In this document: positions 50,807 to 60,620 of the stretch, one piece after another
How positions within the stretch are numbered: position 1 is the stretch's first letter
How the letters are laid out: each line of letters starts with the position of its first letter
Made by a program: the position numbers and the translations under genes
NCBI GenBank assembly: GCA_035995185.1
Contig: DASYKT010000060.1
Location: forward strand, 1-64,000
Direction of reading: 5' to 3'
Source: DASYKT01 sp035995185
GTDB taxonomy: Bacteria > Acidobacteriota > Blastocatellia > Pyrinomonadales > Pyrinomonadaceae
DNA: 64,000 nt
The notes under the pieces: model-generated
What the model was told of the DNA's origin: nothing
Database searches by the model: none
The model's input: the letters and a program-made list of their open reading frames with translations, nothing else

Positions 50807-53053
50807 ATGAAGATCAAAAACACCATTATCCTGTTCTCACTATGCGTGCTTCTTTTTCTGCCAGGGGCGGTCTCCGCGCAGATGACGGATCAAAAAATAG
50901 ACTCCGTGCAAAAGGAAATAGACACTCTTAAGGAAGCGCTAAAACAAAAGGAATTAAGACGTTTGGAAGCCGAACGCGACGTCTTGAAAAAACAACTGGA
51001 AAGCGAAGATGCGGCAAGGCCGGCAGCGGCACCGTTAAGGACGGCAGCACCGGCCGCAGCAAGGGCAGCAGCACCGTCAGCGGGAGCACTCGCTGCGATC
51101 CCGGCGCAGGATACGACCCTGGTAACTTCTATTCCTAAGATCGCCGAAACGGGAAAAACTCTCTCGCAGCAGTTAAAGGAAGCAAACAACCAGACCGTTA
51201 GCCATTGCGATCTGGTGCTTCATCTCGACCAGAACAGTTACAGCAGGTTTGAACGGGCCATCTGCTCGCTGGCGAAAACGATCATGGACACCCGGCGGGA
51301 GCAGGCCCAGGACTGGCAAAGCGAGGCTGACAGCGCGCAGAACAAAATGGCGATAGCTGCGGGCGAGGCTGACAAGGCGCAGAACGAAATAGACACGGCT
51401 GCCAGCGCGGCCGAAAAAAAAGCAGCCGAGGATAAGAGAGACAAGTTTCTTCAACTGCTAAAAGAGGCCAAAAAGGACAAGGACGATGCCATCAGGCAAA
51501 AAGCGGAAGCCCTGAAAGGCGGAATGGCCCCGGGTTCAGCCAACTCTAACCTGATTCCTTTGATCAAGGGGAAGATGGAAGAATCCATGGGTGTTTCCAA
51601 TGATAAAATGGACCTCGTTGTAAAAAGCTTCCTGCTCCAATCCGAAGACGCGCGCATGGACAAGCAAATGGGGGCCGATGCTAAAACCGCCGGCACCACT
51701 TCGCTGGCGGTCAAAGGCGGCGTGCCCGCTTTCCTTGGCTGGGCAACGGAAAACGGGGCTGCCGAAGGTTCGATAACGGGCAACACCGTGACCTTTCGGG
51801 TCAACCCTTACGGACTTACCGAGGCCCTTTATCGCTGGCAAACAAACAACGGACTATTCCGGGTGAACGATGCGACCGGCGTGAGCGATTACTTCAGGAA
51901 AGACGATTACTTCACGAAATTCCTGCGTAATACCGCGATCGGTTTTTCTTTCGATATTACGCGCGGCACTGACCCGCCAATCTTCATCGGCAGCAAACAG
52001 CAGTTGTCAGCCGTTTCTTTCCGCTACCAGTTTCTCAATCGCCGCGATCCGCGCAATTCTCGTTATGCAAAAGAATGGGAAAAATATCGAATGGAAGGAC
52101 AGCAAAAGTATACTTCGATCATGCTAAACGAAGTATTCCTTAAGCTGGTGCAATGCGGCGGCGCAGGGGGTGCCTGTACAGCCGATTCCGGTGAGGATGT
52201 ATACATTAATCCCGAATTACAACAATGGCTGGTGAACGCCAACAACGCTCTGACGGCGGTATCGTCCCCGGAATTAGCCGGTTTGAGCGACATGACCGCG
52301 GTCGATAAAATATGGGAAATTTTAAAGAAAGAGATCGATAAATTACCCACTGAAAAGCTAAAAAACGATCCGCAAGTGACAGGGGCCGTGAACTCGTTCA
52401 TACAGGCCCACTTGACGCTCGATAAAAAGCGGTCGGAAATGATGGAAAAAGTGGCCAAAGGCGAAGTGGCTACTTTTGAGTACACCAATTACCGCGAGGT
52501 AAATGCCCCGGACCTTTCAAATTTCCGGTTCATCCTTTCCAAAGGTTTTTGGGAAGGCGCAGACGTTACTTTTAATGGCTCATTGACAATGTTCAATAAA
52601 AAGCCGACATCGACCGACCCGACGGCGACTGTCAAACGCATTCGTGATTTTGATTTCACGCTGCAGGCCGATATCCCATTCAGCTCGTTCATCAGGCGGG
52701 CCGAGCGAAACGCGCCGATGACCGATAGCAGCCGGGCGCTTCATACGCCCCTGATAGGAATACCGGTACTCACATTTTCCGGAAAGTACCAGCGGCTGCA
52801 GAGCGATGCGGTGATGCCGGATGGCGTGGTTAAGACCGGGACCAAAGGCGATCTCGCTTTCGGCCAGGCCAAGCTGACCATTCCGATCAACTTCAACGGG
52901 TTGAGCATCAAGCTGCCGTTTTCCATAACCATGTCGAACCGCACGGACCTGATCAAGGAAAAAGAGATCCGGGGTAATTTCGGTTTCACGCTGGATATCG
53001 ACCCGTTCTTCTCGGCGCTGAAAAACTCGCTGTTCGGAAATCTTAACCAGTAG
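50807..53053 (+). CDS. Large secreted coiled-coil and beta-rich protein
   Basis: A 748-residue product. Signal peptide about 1-25 (LFSLCVLLFLPGAVSAQ). A coiled coil at about 27-67 (QKEIDTLKEALKQKELRRLE) is followed by an Ala/Pro-rich linker and a second helical tract at about 160-250 (EADKAQNEIDTAASAAEKKA). The C-terminal ~400 residues are beta-rich with DNA- or membrane-barrel-like patterns (LKLPFSITMSNRTDLIKEKE, FGFTLDIDPFFSAL), which may be an outer-membrane barrel. No known family. It is expressed with the 50375 gene and is followed by a terminator. Confidence 0.75.
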   Translation: MKIKNTIILFSLCVLLFLPGAVSAQMTDQKIDSVQKEIDTLKEALKQKELRRLEAERDVLKKQLESEDAARPAAAPLRTAAPAAARAAAPSAGALAAIPAQDTTLVTSIPKIAETGKTLSQQLKEANNQTVSHCDLVLHLDQNSYSRFERAICSLAKTIMDTRREQAQDWQSEADSAQNKMAIAAGEADKAQNEIDTAASAAEKKAAEDKRDKFLQLLKEAKKDKDDAIRQKAEALKGGMAPGSANSNLIPLIKGKMEESMGVSNDKMDLVVKSFLLQSEDARMDKQMGADAKTAGTTSLAVKGGVPAFLGWATENGAAEGSITGNTVTFRVNPYGLTEALYRWQTNNGLFRVNDATGVSDYFRKDDYFTKFLRNTAIGFSFDITRGTDPPIFIGSKQQLSAVSFRYQFLNRRDPRNSRYAKEWEKYRMEGQQKYTSIMLNEVFLKLVQCGGAGGACTADSGEDVYINPELQQWLVNANNALTAVSSPELAGLSDMTAVDKIWEILKKEIDKLPTEKLKNDPQVTGAVNSFIQAHLTLDKKRSEMMEKVAKGEVATFEYTNYREVNAPDLSNFRFILSKGFWEGADVTFNGSLTMFNKKPTSTDPTATVKRIRDFDFTLQADIPFSSFIRRAERNAPMTDSSRALHTPLIGIPVLTFSGKYQRLQSDAVMPDGVVKTGTKGDLAFGQAKLTIPINFNGLSIKLPFSITMSNRTDLIKEKEIRGNFGFTLDIDPFFSALKNSLFGNLNQ

Positions 53054-53087
53054 CCGTAAGCCGGCGGATATTTTCCGAGTCATTTGG

Positions 53088-53125
53088 CCGTGTCCCGGTG
53101 CCTACCAGGACGCGGCTTGTTTTTG
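53088..53125 (+). terminator. Terminator after the operon
   Basis: GCCGTGTCC ... GGACGCGGC stem with an 11-base loop and TTGTTTTTG tail. Confidence 0.8.
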
Positions 53126-53196
53126 AGCTTTTGAAGTGACAAAATTATATTGCCGTCAGGCAAATAGATCTTACGTCTTAAGGAGGCTTTGAATTT

Positions 53197-53352
53197 ATGT
53201 ACTTCAAATTGAAAGATTCTTTATATCGTATCTGGCGAGGTATTTTGAGCGGTTACGGCAATTGCGGCAAGTGCGCCTGCAGCCAGTATGAGCAGTCGGA
53301 CGCCAGCGGCAATCAGTGCCGCTGCGGACACTCATACGCAGACCATTGGTAA
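53197..53352 (+). CDS. Small Cys-rich protein (51 aa), putative zinc ribbon
   Basis: A 51-residue frame, MYFKLKDSLYRIWRGILSG followed by NCGKCACSQYEQ, GNQCRCGHSYADHW. A strong TTAAGGAGG site precedes the ATG and a terminator follows the stop. The CxxCxC ... CxCxxH pattern could bind zinc or iron; no signal peptide. It sits alone between two large secreted-protein units. I do not recognise the family. Confidence 0.7.
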   Translation: MYFKLKDSLYRIWRGILSGYGNCGKCACSQYEQSDASGNQCRCGHSYADHW

Positions 53353-53382
53353 ATTTTACCGCTGACAGATCGTATTTTTTAG

Positions 53383-53406
53383 GGCAGGGGATCCTGCCCT
53401 TTTTGT
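53383..53406 (+). terminator. Terminator after the small Cys-rich gene
   Basis: AGGGCAGGGGATCCTGCCCT followed by TTTTTG. Confidence 0.85.
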
Positions 53407-53453
53407 GTTTTTGTGCGGAAGTTATCAAAGACAAGAAATATTGCTAAAATTCT

Positions 53454-53483
53454 TGACACCGGTAATAAAATCGGCTTATCATA
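53454..53483 (+). promoter_or_regulatory. Sigma-70-like promoter for the 1186-residue protein
   Basis: TTGACA (53454-53459) and TATCAT (53478-53483), 18-base spacing. It gives a leader of about 200 bases before the ATG at 53693. Confidence 0.55.
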
Positions 53484-53692
53484 CGCCACAAATTGAAAAA
53501 CGAAAATGCGTTGACAGGCCCCGGATGTTTTCGGGCCTACTCTTATCTCTCTGGATTTACAGTTTAACAACCCCGTACCAGCTACCTAAGACAAGCGGAG
53601 CTTTAAAGATCGTGCCCGGCCAAAGTGTAAGCTTTTCGCCACAAAAAGCATTACGTTTAGAGCATTACTATATAAAAAATTTGAGGAAACTT

Positions 53693-56600
53693 ATGAATAA
53701 CCCCTTGCACCGACTTTTTTCGCCGACCGGCAGGAAAAATACTGCCGCCGCATCATTTTTGCTGGCTTTATTTCTCTTCTTTCAAGCCCTGCAGCCGGCA
53801 TCCGCCCAGCGGCCGATCGTGATCACCGCCGACCAGCCTAACGTCTGGACACTGGAACAGGCACATTATCTGCTCGCCCAGATGCACCGGCGAAATCTGG
53901 ATCTGCGCGCGGCTGACCTGGGAAACCTGGACCCAAATGCCATCAACGGAACGCGGGTTGACGCTTTGCGGACGCTTTTGGATATTAGCGCGGAATTCGA
54001 TGAATCGGTCGCGGTAAAAAATCGTGAATTGAAAGATCAGAAAACCTACAACACGTCCCGCCGGGCGGAGCTTATCGCCGACCGCGAAAAACTCGAAGGC
54101 CAGCTGAACGGTGTGATGATGCAAATTTCGGAAGCGAAGATCAAACGCGGGCGGACAGATGACGAAGACGAGCAGAAAAAACTCGACGCCGAGATCAAGG
54201 AACTCGAGGTACTAAGAGACTTTATCAACCAGCAGATCGAAAATAAGAACAAGGAATTGGCGACCCTGGGCGCCACCGGCGACTATGCCACGGTTACCCC
54301 GCCTGCCGGTTCGGGCACAAATAAACAAAGCTCGGCTTTTGATTCTGCCCTGGTAGAGGCGGTCAAGGAAGTGACCAAGCAATTTTCCGGCTCGCCGCAG
54401 CTTAATGCCTCGCTGCGCCTGGATAATTATTTGCAGATGCAGTACGAGATTTTGTCAAAGCAGCTGACGCTGCTGCGCGACGAAGTGGGCGCCGGCGAAA
54501 GATTGATCTTTCTCGAAATGCCGCAATCCATCAACACCTCCTACGACAAGGCCGACAACAAATGGGCCCAGTCCTGGTGGAAGATCGCCGCCTATTCACA
54601 GTGCATCGCGTATCAGGATGAAAAGATCACATTTCCGTGCAGCAAGATCTATGACAAAGACGATTATTCAAGTTTTTATAGGAACAACCGATTTTCCACC
54701 GCTGAGGTGATAAGCCAGATAGGCAAGACCGCAGATACTTTGGGCGCGTATGAGGGAAGACTTTTGCTGAACAGAGAAGATCTTAGCAGCGATAGATTGG
54801 ACGACCTGGCGGCGATCGACAAGGCCTGGAGCGAGCACGCCGGCGGAATCCCGGCTGGCCTGAAAGGAGCGGTCTATACCAGCCTGAAAGAAAAGGTCGG
54901 TGAATATCGCACCGCAAAGGAAGCTTATCAAAAGGCGACCAGCCCCGAAGCGAAAAAAGAGATCGAAGTAAATGAAAAAAACGTTCGAGAGGGCGAGGTC
55001 ATTATTTCAGAACTTGGAAGAGTTTATTCTGAAAAAGAGACCGAACTGTCAGCCTGCCAGGAAAAATATAAAAATATAAAAAGCGCCCGGATACGGCAAT
55101 CCCGCTGTGAGGTACAGGAAACGGCGCGCAATAAGGCGTTCTATTTTTTACAGCAGAAACAAGGAGAGGTCAATCAAGGCCGTATTGCGGCCCAGAATAT
55201 GAAATCGGATATGGGAATCAAAAGGCGGGCGTTCGATAGCAAGGAAACAGAGCTCACTGATGCGCTTTTCGAGACTCTTAGCAAATATATCGAGAACGGC
55301 AACACAAATTTCGATGCTGCTGTAGGAAAAATGGGCTCCCGGAGAATCTCTCTTTTTCGCAGGAATAGCATCACCGATAAACGGTTGTTTCGACGAATAG
55401 TGGTCAGTGAAGAATTTAATACCGGGGTGCCGATCAGTAATGCTCAGGAAACGAAGATCATTGGCGTAAAAGACTTTCCCGGGACATTAGAGACTGCGGC
55501 AACGAACAAGAACCCGCTTGCCCGCTCCGCAAAGGACGATCCGGACTACTATCAGACCAAAATAGCGGCTGAGATCGAAAAAAACGCAAAAACCTATAAC
55601 CAGCGGTCGATCCGGATCATCGATATGTTTCCGAAACAGAGTTCGCTCAATGTCAACGAGCTAAAGATGGAAAGCAATGCGCTTTCGATGAGATTTCTTT
55701 TCAAGATCCTGACCGGTTTTGCCGCCAATACCAATTACGAAAGAAACCGGGAAAGATATTCACAGTTCGTACAGCAGGAGTTGTATTCATCGGCGTTTGG
55801 AAAAGGATCGACCGAATTCGGCTGGACCTTTAACCCGATGCCGGGCACTAAAAGAGTTCTATCGGGAACCAAGACCACCTTTGCGATAATGGTCGTTCCG
55901 GAAGACGCCACGGCGATCGTATTGCAGTCACGCGGGGCCTATTTCTCACGCAGCTCGGTGCAGCCTACGGAGATGTTTGACAATTCGTGGATACAAGATC
56001 ATGTGGGCGGCGATAAGCGGGGCTGGACATCCGACGAGGCGAAGACCTTCGTCGTTCCCATTCCTGACGGCGGCAGCATGAATAATAATGAGTTTTTTGT
56101 TAACGGGGTGACCTATAACAACGTCGATAAAGGCAAGCGCATAACCCTGTCCGTCTTCGGGAGAAATTTCTCGTCCCAGATCGGTATCCTGGTCAACGGC
56201 GTGCCGTTGACTCCATCGCTGGGGCTGGGCCAGCCGTTCATACGTGATGACAGCAAGGCTGCGCAAAATGCCAAGGGCGACCTGCCTAAAGGAGAGGTTG
56301 AAGGCAGTTTTGAGCGCGTAGACTCGGAACAAATAATCGCCTCTTTCAAAATGGATGAGAAGTTTGAAGGAACGCCGACGATCGCCCTGATAGCTCCAGG
56401 CAAAGGCCTGGTTTTGAACACGCTTGGGAAAGGTTATTTATACATTAACGGCGATATCAATACGACACTGGATGCAAGTCAGATGTTCGGCAAGAAGCCG
56501 GAAGACGCAAAGACCGCGGTTAAATTGGAAAAGGTCGAAGTGTTTAAAGACAAGGTCTGCACCGTGACAGCTGCGCCTCCGGTGGCAGCGGGCAAGGCTA

Positions 56601-57253
56601 AAAATAAAGTCGGCGCTGAAACGAACGTTTGTGTCGATAAACTCAATGTTCTGGTCACCGGCACTAATCTGGACCAGTCATCGTATATTTATATCAACTC
56701 CCAAGTGCCCGATAAAATGGCCATGGATAGCTTTACCGCTCTGGCCAGGCAGATCCCTCCGCCTGCCGAAAAGAAGGTCCAGGTAACTGTGGTTTCAAAA
56801 GACGGGGCATTGAGCTTGTCTGTCGATAACCCGTTTTTCAAGGACAAGGAAGAAGCAAAACAGTACGAGGTCGATACTACTTTTGATATCGGGAAGCCGG
56901 AGTTTCTCGGTTATAAACAGAACCTGGGCGCGCCGGTTACCTACGCTGTTTTTAGAATGACCGTCAAGAAATTCAGTGAAAAGGTCAGGGCTTCGCTGGG
57001 TGCGCTGGTGGCTTATAAAAAATTATCCGATACGGAAGCTGAAGTTATGGTTACTGTCGACAGCTCGCTCTTGCCCGGCATGATCGAATTGATCGACGAT
57101 AAGGCGGAAAAGAAAAACAGCGTGGTATTGACCATTCCGCCGGAAGATCCTCGCGCGCGGCAGCGCCGGGACAGCGGCCGTGCGGACGATCCGATACTCG
57201 CAGTGCCTCTCGTGAAGCCGCTTGACCGGGGTCCTAATTATCTAAAGCCGTAA
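53693..57253 (+). CDS. Very large secreted coiled-coil protein of unknown function
   Basis: The 1186-residue product starts at the ATG at 53693 after GAGGAAACTT; an open frame from 53405 adds 96 unlikely residues. Signal peptide about 1-40 (ASFLLALFLFFQALQPASAQ). Long Glu/Lys/Arg-rich helical stretches at about 75-200 (AELIADREKLEGQLNGVMMQ) and 385-540. The C-terminal ~450 residues are strand-rich with Ig-like patterns (ITLSVFGRNFSSQIGILVNG, KLNVLVTGTNLDQSSYIYIN), including two IPT-like segments. No catalytic motif. It appears to be an extracellular or periplasmic structural protein, with the same style as the gene at 50807. Confidence 0.78.
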   Translation: MNNPLHRLFSPTGRKNTAAASFLLALFLFFQALQPASAQRPIVITADQPNVWTLEQAHYLLAQMHRRNLDLRAADLGNLDPNAINGTRVDALRTLLDISAEFDESVAVKNRELKDQKTYNTSRRAELIADREKLEGQLNGVMMQISEAKIKRGRTDDEDEQKKLDAEIKELEVLRDFINQQIENKNKELATLGATGDYATVTPPAGSGTNKQSSAFDSALVEAVKEVTKQFSGSPQLNASLRLDNYLQMQYEILSKQLTLLRDEVGAGERLIFLEMPQSINTSYDKADNKWAQSWWKIAAYSQCIAYQDEKITFPCSKIYDKDDYSSFYRNNRFSTAEVISQIGKTADTLGAYEGRLLLNREDLSSDRLDDLAAIDKAWSEHAGGIPAGLKGAVYTSLKEKVGEYRTAKEAYQKATSPEAKKEIEVNEKNVREGEVIISELGRVYSEKETELSACQEKYKNIKSARIRQSRCEVQETARNKAFYFLQQKQGEVNQGRIAAQNMKSDMGIKRRAFDSKETELTDALFETLSKYIENGNTNFDAAVGKMGSRRISLFRRNSITDKRLFRRIVVSEEFNTGVPISNAQETKIIGVKDFPGTLETAATNKNPLARSAKDDPDYYQTKIAAEIEKNAKTYNQRSIRIIDMFPKQSSLNVNELKMESNALSMRFLFKILTGFAANTNYERNRERYSQFVQQELYSSAFGKGSTEFGWTFNPMPGTKRVLSGTKTTFAIMVVPEDATAIVLQSRGAYFSRSSVQPTEMFDNSWIQDHVGGDKRGWTSDEAKTFVVPIPDGGSMNNNEFFVNGVTYNNVDKGKRITLSVFGRNFSSQIGILVNGVPLTPSLGLGQPFIRDDSKAAQNAKGDLPKGEVEGSFERVDSEQIIASFKMDEKFEGTPTIALIAPGKGLVLNTLGKGYLYINGDINTTLDASQMFGKKPEDAKTAVKLEKVEVFKDKVCTVTAAPPVAAGKAKNKVGAETNVCVDKLNVLVTGTNLDQSSYIYINSQVPDKMAMDSFTALARQIPPPAEKKVQVTVVSKDGALSLSVDNPFFKDKEEAKQYEVDTTFDIGKPEFLGYKQNLGAPVTYAVFRMTVKKFSEKVRASLGALVAYKKLSDTEAEVMVTVDSSLLPGMIELIDDKAEKKNSVVLTIPPEDPRARQRRDSGRADDPILAVPLVKPLDRGPNYLKP

Positions 57254-57280
57254 TGGTGATATGACCATGCTTAAAGAAGT

Positions 57281-57313
57281 ACGGGCAGGAGAAAACTCCT
57301 GCTCGTTTTAAAT
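57281..57313 (+). terminator. Terminator after the 1186-residue protein
   Basis: GGGCAGGAGAAAACTCCTGC then TCGTTTTAAAT, 30 bases after the stop. Confidence 0.75.
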
Positions 57314-57412
57314 TTAAATGTAAAAAAATAATTTGTTCATTATGTAATCTCTGTATACAAGGGGTAACAAAGTGAACAAACTCTGAGACAGGAGCAGGGA
57401 GGCAGGCAGTCT

Positions 57413-57484
57413 GTCAGTAGCGTCTGTGTTAGCAGATGCGTAAAAGCCAGAAGCAACGCACTTGCTGACGCAAGCGCTACTGAC
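57413..57484. repeat. Palindromic repeat family D
   Basis: GTCAGTAGCGTCTGTGTTAG ... CTGACGCAAGCGCTACTGAC inverted repeat, followed by fragments of the B' outer arm (CTCCCAGGTTTA near 57525). Confidence 0.75.
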
Positions 57485-57544
57485 ATGAGAACGGCAAAGC
57501 CGCGCTTGCAGGCAACAGCCTGTAGCTCCCAGGTTTACGACAAA

Positions 57545-57580
57545 TAAAAAGGGACGAGCAAAATGCTCATCCCCTTTTTC
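57545..57580 (-). terminator. Terminator of the first CSLREA-type protein
   Basis: AAAAAGGGACGAGCAAAATG and CTCATCCCCTTTTT: stem with T runs on both sides, so it can work in both directions. Confidence 0.75.
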
Positions 57581-57597
57581 ACGGACCTGTGTCCGGG

Positions 57598-60237
57598 CTA
57601 AAAGTGTACGTTGTAACCGGCTACGGGGATGTCTCCGCTCTCGCCCCACTCCTGCGCGAAGAAGCCCGAGGTCGAGCCCAGCACGTAGTAGAAGTTCTGC
57701 GTCGGATCGGAAATATTCGCCCGCCAGATGGCGATGTCGGTCTTACCGTCGCCGTCATAGTCTCCGGGTGTCAGATGATCGAACGGCGTCGCATTACCCC
57801 AGAACTGGGCCGCATCGGCACCGCCGCCGCTCGGGTGTATCCACCAGAGGAGTTGGCCGCCGCTATTTCTGACTGTCGCGATATCGGTCTTGCCGTCACC
57901 GTCATAGTCACCCGGCACGACCACGTCATCCGTCGCTCCGAAGACCAGCGAGTCGGATGAACCGGTGGCAAACAATCTCCAGAAGCGGGCCTGGCCGCCG
58001 CCGGCATCGCGCTGAACGACAAAGTCGCTCTTGCCGTCGCCGTCATAATCGCCCGGCACGGCCGCATCGCCATTCTGTCCCCATTGCACGGCAAAGACCG
58101 GGCCGCCGGCCGTCGTGCGCCAGTACCAGGTGCCGTTTGATGGACGCCACACCGCGATATCATCCTTGCCGTCGCCGTCGTAATCGCCTACCACGCTCGA
58201 ATCGTCACCCGTCTGCCCGAAAGTCTCGATCCGGAAAGTGCCGGTCGCGCTATGGATGGCATAAAAACCGCCGGTCGAAGGACGCCAAATAGCGATGTCG
58301 GTCTTGTTGTCGCCGTCATAATCGCCGGGGACGACAAAATCGCCGCCTGAACCCCAGGCGGTGATCTGGGTCGTGCCGCCGCTGTTGAGGTTAAACCAGG
58401 TTACTTGTCCGCTGATATTTCTGGTGATCGAATAATCGGTCTTGCCGTCACCGTCATAGTCAACGAAGTGCTGGTTATTTACGGCCGCCACGCGTTCGGT
58501 CGAGCCTTTATCGCAAGAGCCTCCGACGGGACGGGGCAACAGCCGTTGATCGATCGTCACGGTGGTGCCGCAATCGCTGACGCCGTTAGGAATGGTGTTG
58601 ATCACCGGGCTGCCGAGATTGGGCAGATGCGTCTGCGTCGGCCCGCCGTTTGACCCCAGCGCTCCCAGCTGCGGATCGCCGGTCGTATTGTTGGCGGTGG
58701 TGCCGGTAACGGTCGCGCCGGTCAGGTCCTCGATGTGATTAAAATCCTGCGAATTGACGGCCCCGGAAATGTCCGGGCCGGTAGATCCGGTGCCGACCGA
58801 ATTATCCGCCACGATAGTGTTTTTCAAATTCAATGTTCCACTGGCGCGAATGATGCCGCCGCCGTTATCGGTAGCGCCGGTATTGTCGTTATTGGCGCGG
58901 TTGTTGGCGATCGTGGAGTAGTTGAAATTCGCCGTGACCGTTCCGGTGTTGGGCTGTTCCATGGCAAAGCCGCCGCCGGGGCCCGTCGCGACATTGCCGC
59001 TGATAGTGCTGTTAGTGAAATTATAGACAGTAACACCTGCCAGCGTAGATCCGGTGTTGCTGGCCAGGACTCCCGAGCCCACGAGGCCGGTGGTGTGATT
59101 AGAGATGGTGGAGTTCAACACATTGACCGTCATGTTTCCGCCGTTGGTCTGCGAAGAGATGCCGAGGCCGTTGCCCGGCGCGGTATTGGCGTTGAGGGTG
59201 GTACGGTCGAGCGTCACGGTCAGGGTCGCCGCCAGCGTGGTGACGGTAAATAATTGCAGGCCGGTGCCCTGGTGGCTGGTGCCGGTGCCGGTTCCCACGT
59301 TGTTACTGACGGTGCAGTTGGTCAGGTTTAGGCTGGCCGCGCCCGCCGCTGACAGAGCGCGAATGCCGTTACCGTTGCTGCCGCCGCCGGTCAAAACGCC
59401 GGTGCCGGTGTTGTTATCGAAATGGCTGTTGGTAGCGGTCAGATTAAAGACGTTTTCCAGGTACAAACCCGCGCCGAATCCGAACCCGGCGAAAGTTGCC
59501 GTCGTGATAGCCGAATTACCGCTGATGCTGCTGTTGGTAAAGACGAGCGTTGCCGCGGTGAGCGAGGCCATGCCGCCGCCGAAAGCGCTGGCGCTGTTAA
59601 GGATGCCGACCGAGCGCGTCGTGATATTTGCGGTAACAGTGGAATTGAGCAGCGTGACCGCTGTGCCCTGATTGCTGATGCCCGCGGCGATCGGGTTGCC
59701 GCTGGTCGAGGTCACGCGGTTATCGCGGACGGTGACGTGGTCGAGCGTCAGGATGCCGAGATTTTCAATACCCGCGCCGCGCGTGTTGGCGGCCATCGTG
59801 CCGCTGAAATTTCCGTTGCGCACGGTCATATTGGTCAGCGTCAGGTTTCCGCCCGCGCGGACGTTAAAGACGCGCTCGGAAGCGGTCCCGATGGTGCCGA
59901 CGGGCTGCATTATCGTCGAGGCTTCGGACACGCCGTTGATGGTGATCTGGCTGGTGATGTCCCAATCGCCGCCGGCGTTGAGGTCTTCATTGGCCGCCAC
60001 CAGGGTTTGGTTATAGACAACCGGCCCGACCGTGATGATGTCGGCGCCGGCCAGCGCGTTGGCCTCGGTAATGGCCGCCCGCATTGAACAGTTTGAACCG
60101 TCCGAGCAGATACCGTCACCCGGATTGGCGTCCTGGGTATCGCTGGCGGTATTGACGACAAATGTCACCGCGGACGCAGCTATCGTAAAACAGAAAGTGA
60201 TCAGAACGATCACCAGCATTCTGGCGATTATTTTCAT
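57598..60237 (-). CDS. Secreted CSLREA-type beta-helix protein with FG-GAP/VCBS repeats
   Basis: An 879-residue product from the ATG at 60237 after GAGGAGG; an open frame to 60483 includes repeat sequence. Signal peptide about 1-24 (LVIVLITFCFTIAASAV). The CSLREA-like motif is CSDGSNCSMRAAITEANA near residue 40. Residues ~100-530 are right-handed beta-helix repeats with N-S-T-I-S-G-N words. Residues ~580-879 hold about six FG-GAP/VCBS-type units with YDGDGKTD, PGDYDGDGKTDIA and IWRPS motifs, forming a calcium-binding beta-propeller. Probably exported and surface-attached. It lacks the C-terminal domain of its two neighbours. Confidence 0.88.
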   Translation of the reverse strand: MKIIARMLVIVLITFCFTIAASAVTFVVNTASDTQDANPGDGICSDGSNCSMRAAITEANALAGADIITVGPVVYNQTLVAANEDLNAGGDWDITSQITINGVSEASTIMQPVGTIGTASERVFNVRAGGNLTLTNMTVRNGNFSGTMAANTRGAGIENLGILTLDHVTVRDNRVTSTSGNPIAAGISNQGTAVTLLNSTVTANITTRSVGILNSASAFGGGMASLTAATLVFTNSSISGNSAITTATFAGFGFGAGLYLENVFNLTATNSHFDNNTGTGVLTGGGSNGNGIRALSAAGAASLNLTNCTVSNNVGTGTGTSHQGTGLQLFTVTTLAATLTVTLDRTTLNANTAPGNGLGISSQTNGGNMTVNVLNSTISNHTTGLVGSGVLASNTGSTLAGVTVYNFTNSTISGNVATGPGGGFAMEQPNTGTVTANFNYSTIANNRANNDNTGATDNGGGIIRASGTLNLKNTIVADNSVGTGSTGPDISGAVNSQDFNHIEDLTGATVTGTTANNTTGDPQLGALGSNGGPTQTHLPNLGSPVINTIPNGVSDCGTTVTIDQRLLPRPVGGSCDKGSTERVAAVNNQHFVDYDGDGKTDYSITRNISGQVTWFNLNSGGTTQITAWGSGGDFVVPGDYDGDNKTDIAIWRPSTGGFYAIHSATGTFRIETFGQTGDDSSVVGDYDGDGKDDIAVWRPSNGTWYWRTTAGGPVFAVQWGQNGDAAVPGDYDGDGKSDFVVQRDAGGGQARFWRLFATGSSDSLVFGATDDVVVPGDYDGDGKTDIATVRNSGGQLLWWIHPSGGGADAAQFWGNATPFDHLTPGDYDGDGKTDIAIWRANISDPTQNFYYVLGSTSGFFAQEWGESGDIPVAGYNVHF

Positions 60238-60421
60238 GCATTCCTCCTCTGAAAAGATGGCTAACTGACTAATTTTTGGAAAATTAATTACAAGAAGGGT
60301 AACGAAAATAGGCGGGAATGGCAAGAAGAAGGGGGGAACGGCGAACAGTGAGTAATGAATAGTGAATAGTGAATGATGAACCGTGAATGGTGAATGGCGG
60401 ATAGGGTACGGCGTTTGATCC

Positions 60422-60583
60422 GTCTCCGCAGGAGACAAATTTAATAGCGTCGGGTGAAACCCGACGTCCATGATAACAACCACGTCTGTCCCTGAAAGGG
60501 ATGCATAATTATCCCGGATATACGTCCCTTTTCAGGGACAGATGATGGTTACATTTTACGTTGAATAAGTCTCCTACGGAGAC
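60422..60583. repeat. Family F palindrome (RAYT-linked), degenerate copy
   Basis: GTCTCCGCAGGAGACAAATT, TAATAGCGTCGGGTGAAACC, CCTGAAAGGGATGCATAA on the left; TACGTCCCTTTTCAGGGACA and GTCTCCTACGGAGAC on the right. The right CGTCGGG hairpin is lost. Bases 60238-60421 also hold an AGTGAATAGTGAATGATGAA tandem. Confidence 0.8.
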
Positions 60584-60620
60584 AAAAATCCCGGACGTTC
60601 CCCGTTCTACCAATTACCAT

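Noticed and set aside
53405..53692. 96-codon N-terminal extension of the 1186-residue protein
   Set aside because: It covers the likely promoter and leader and would put the signal peptide at residue ~115; the ATG at 53693 has a ribosome-binding site.
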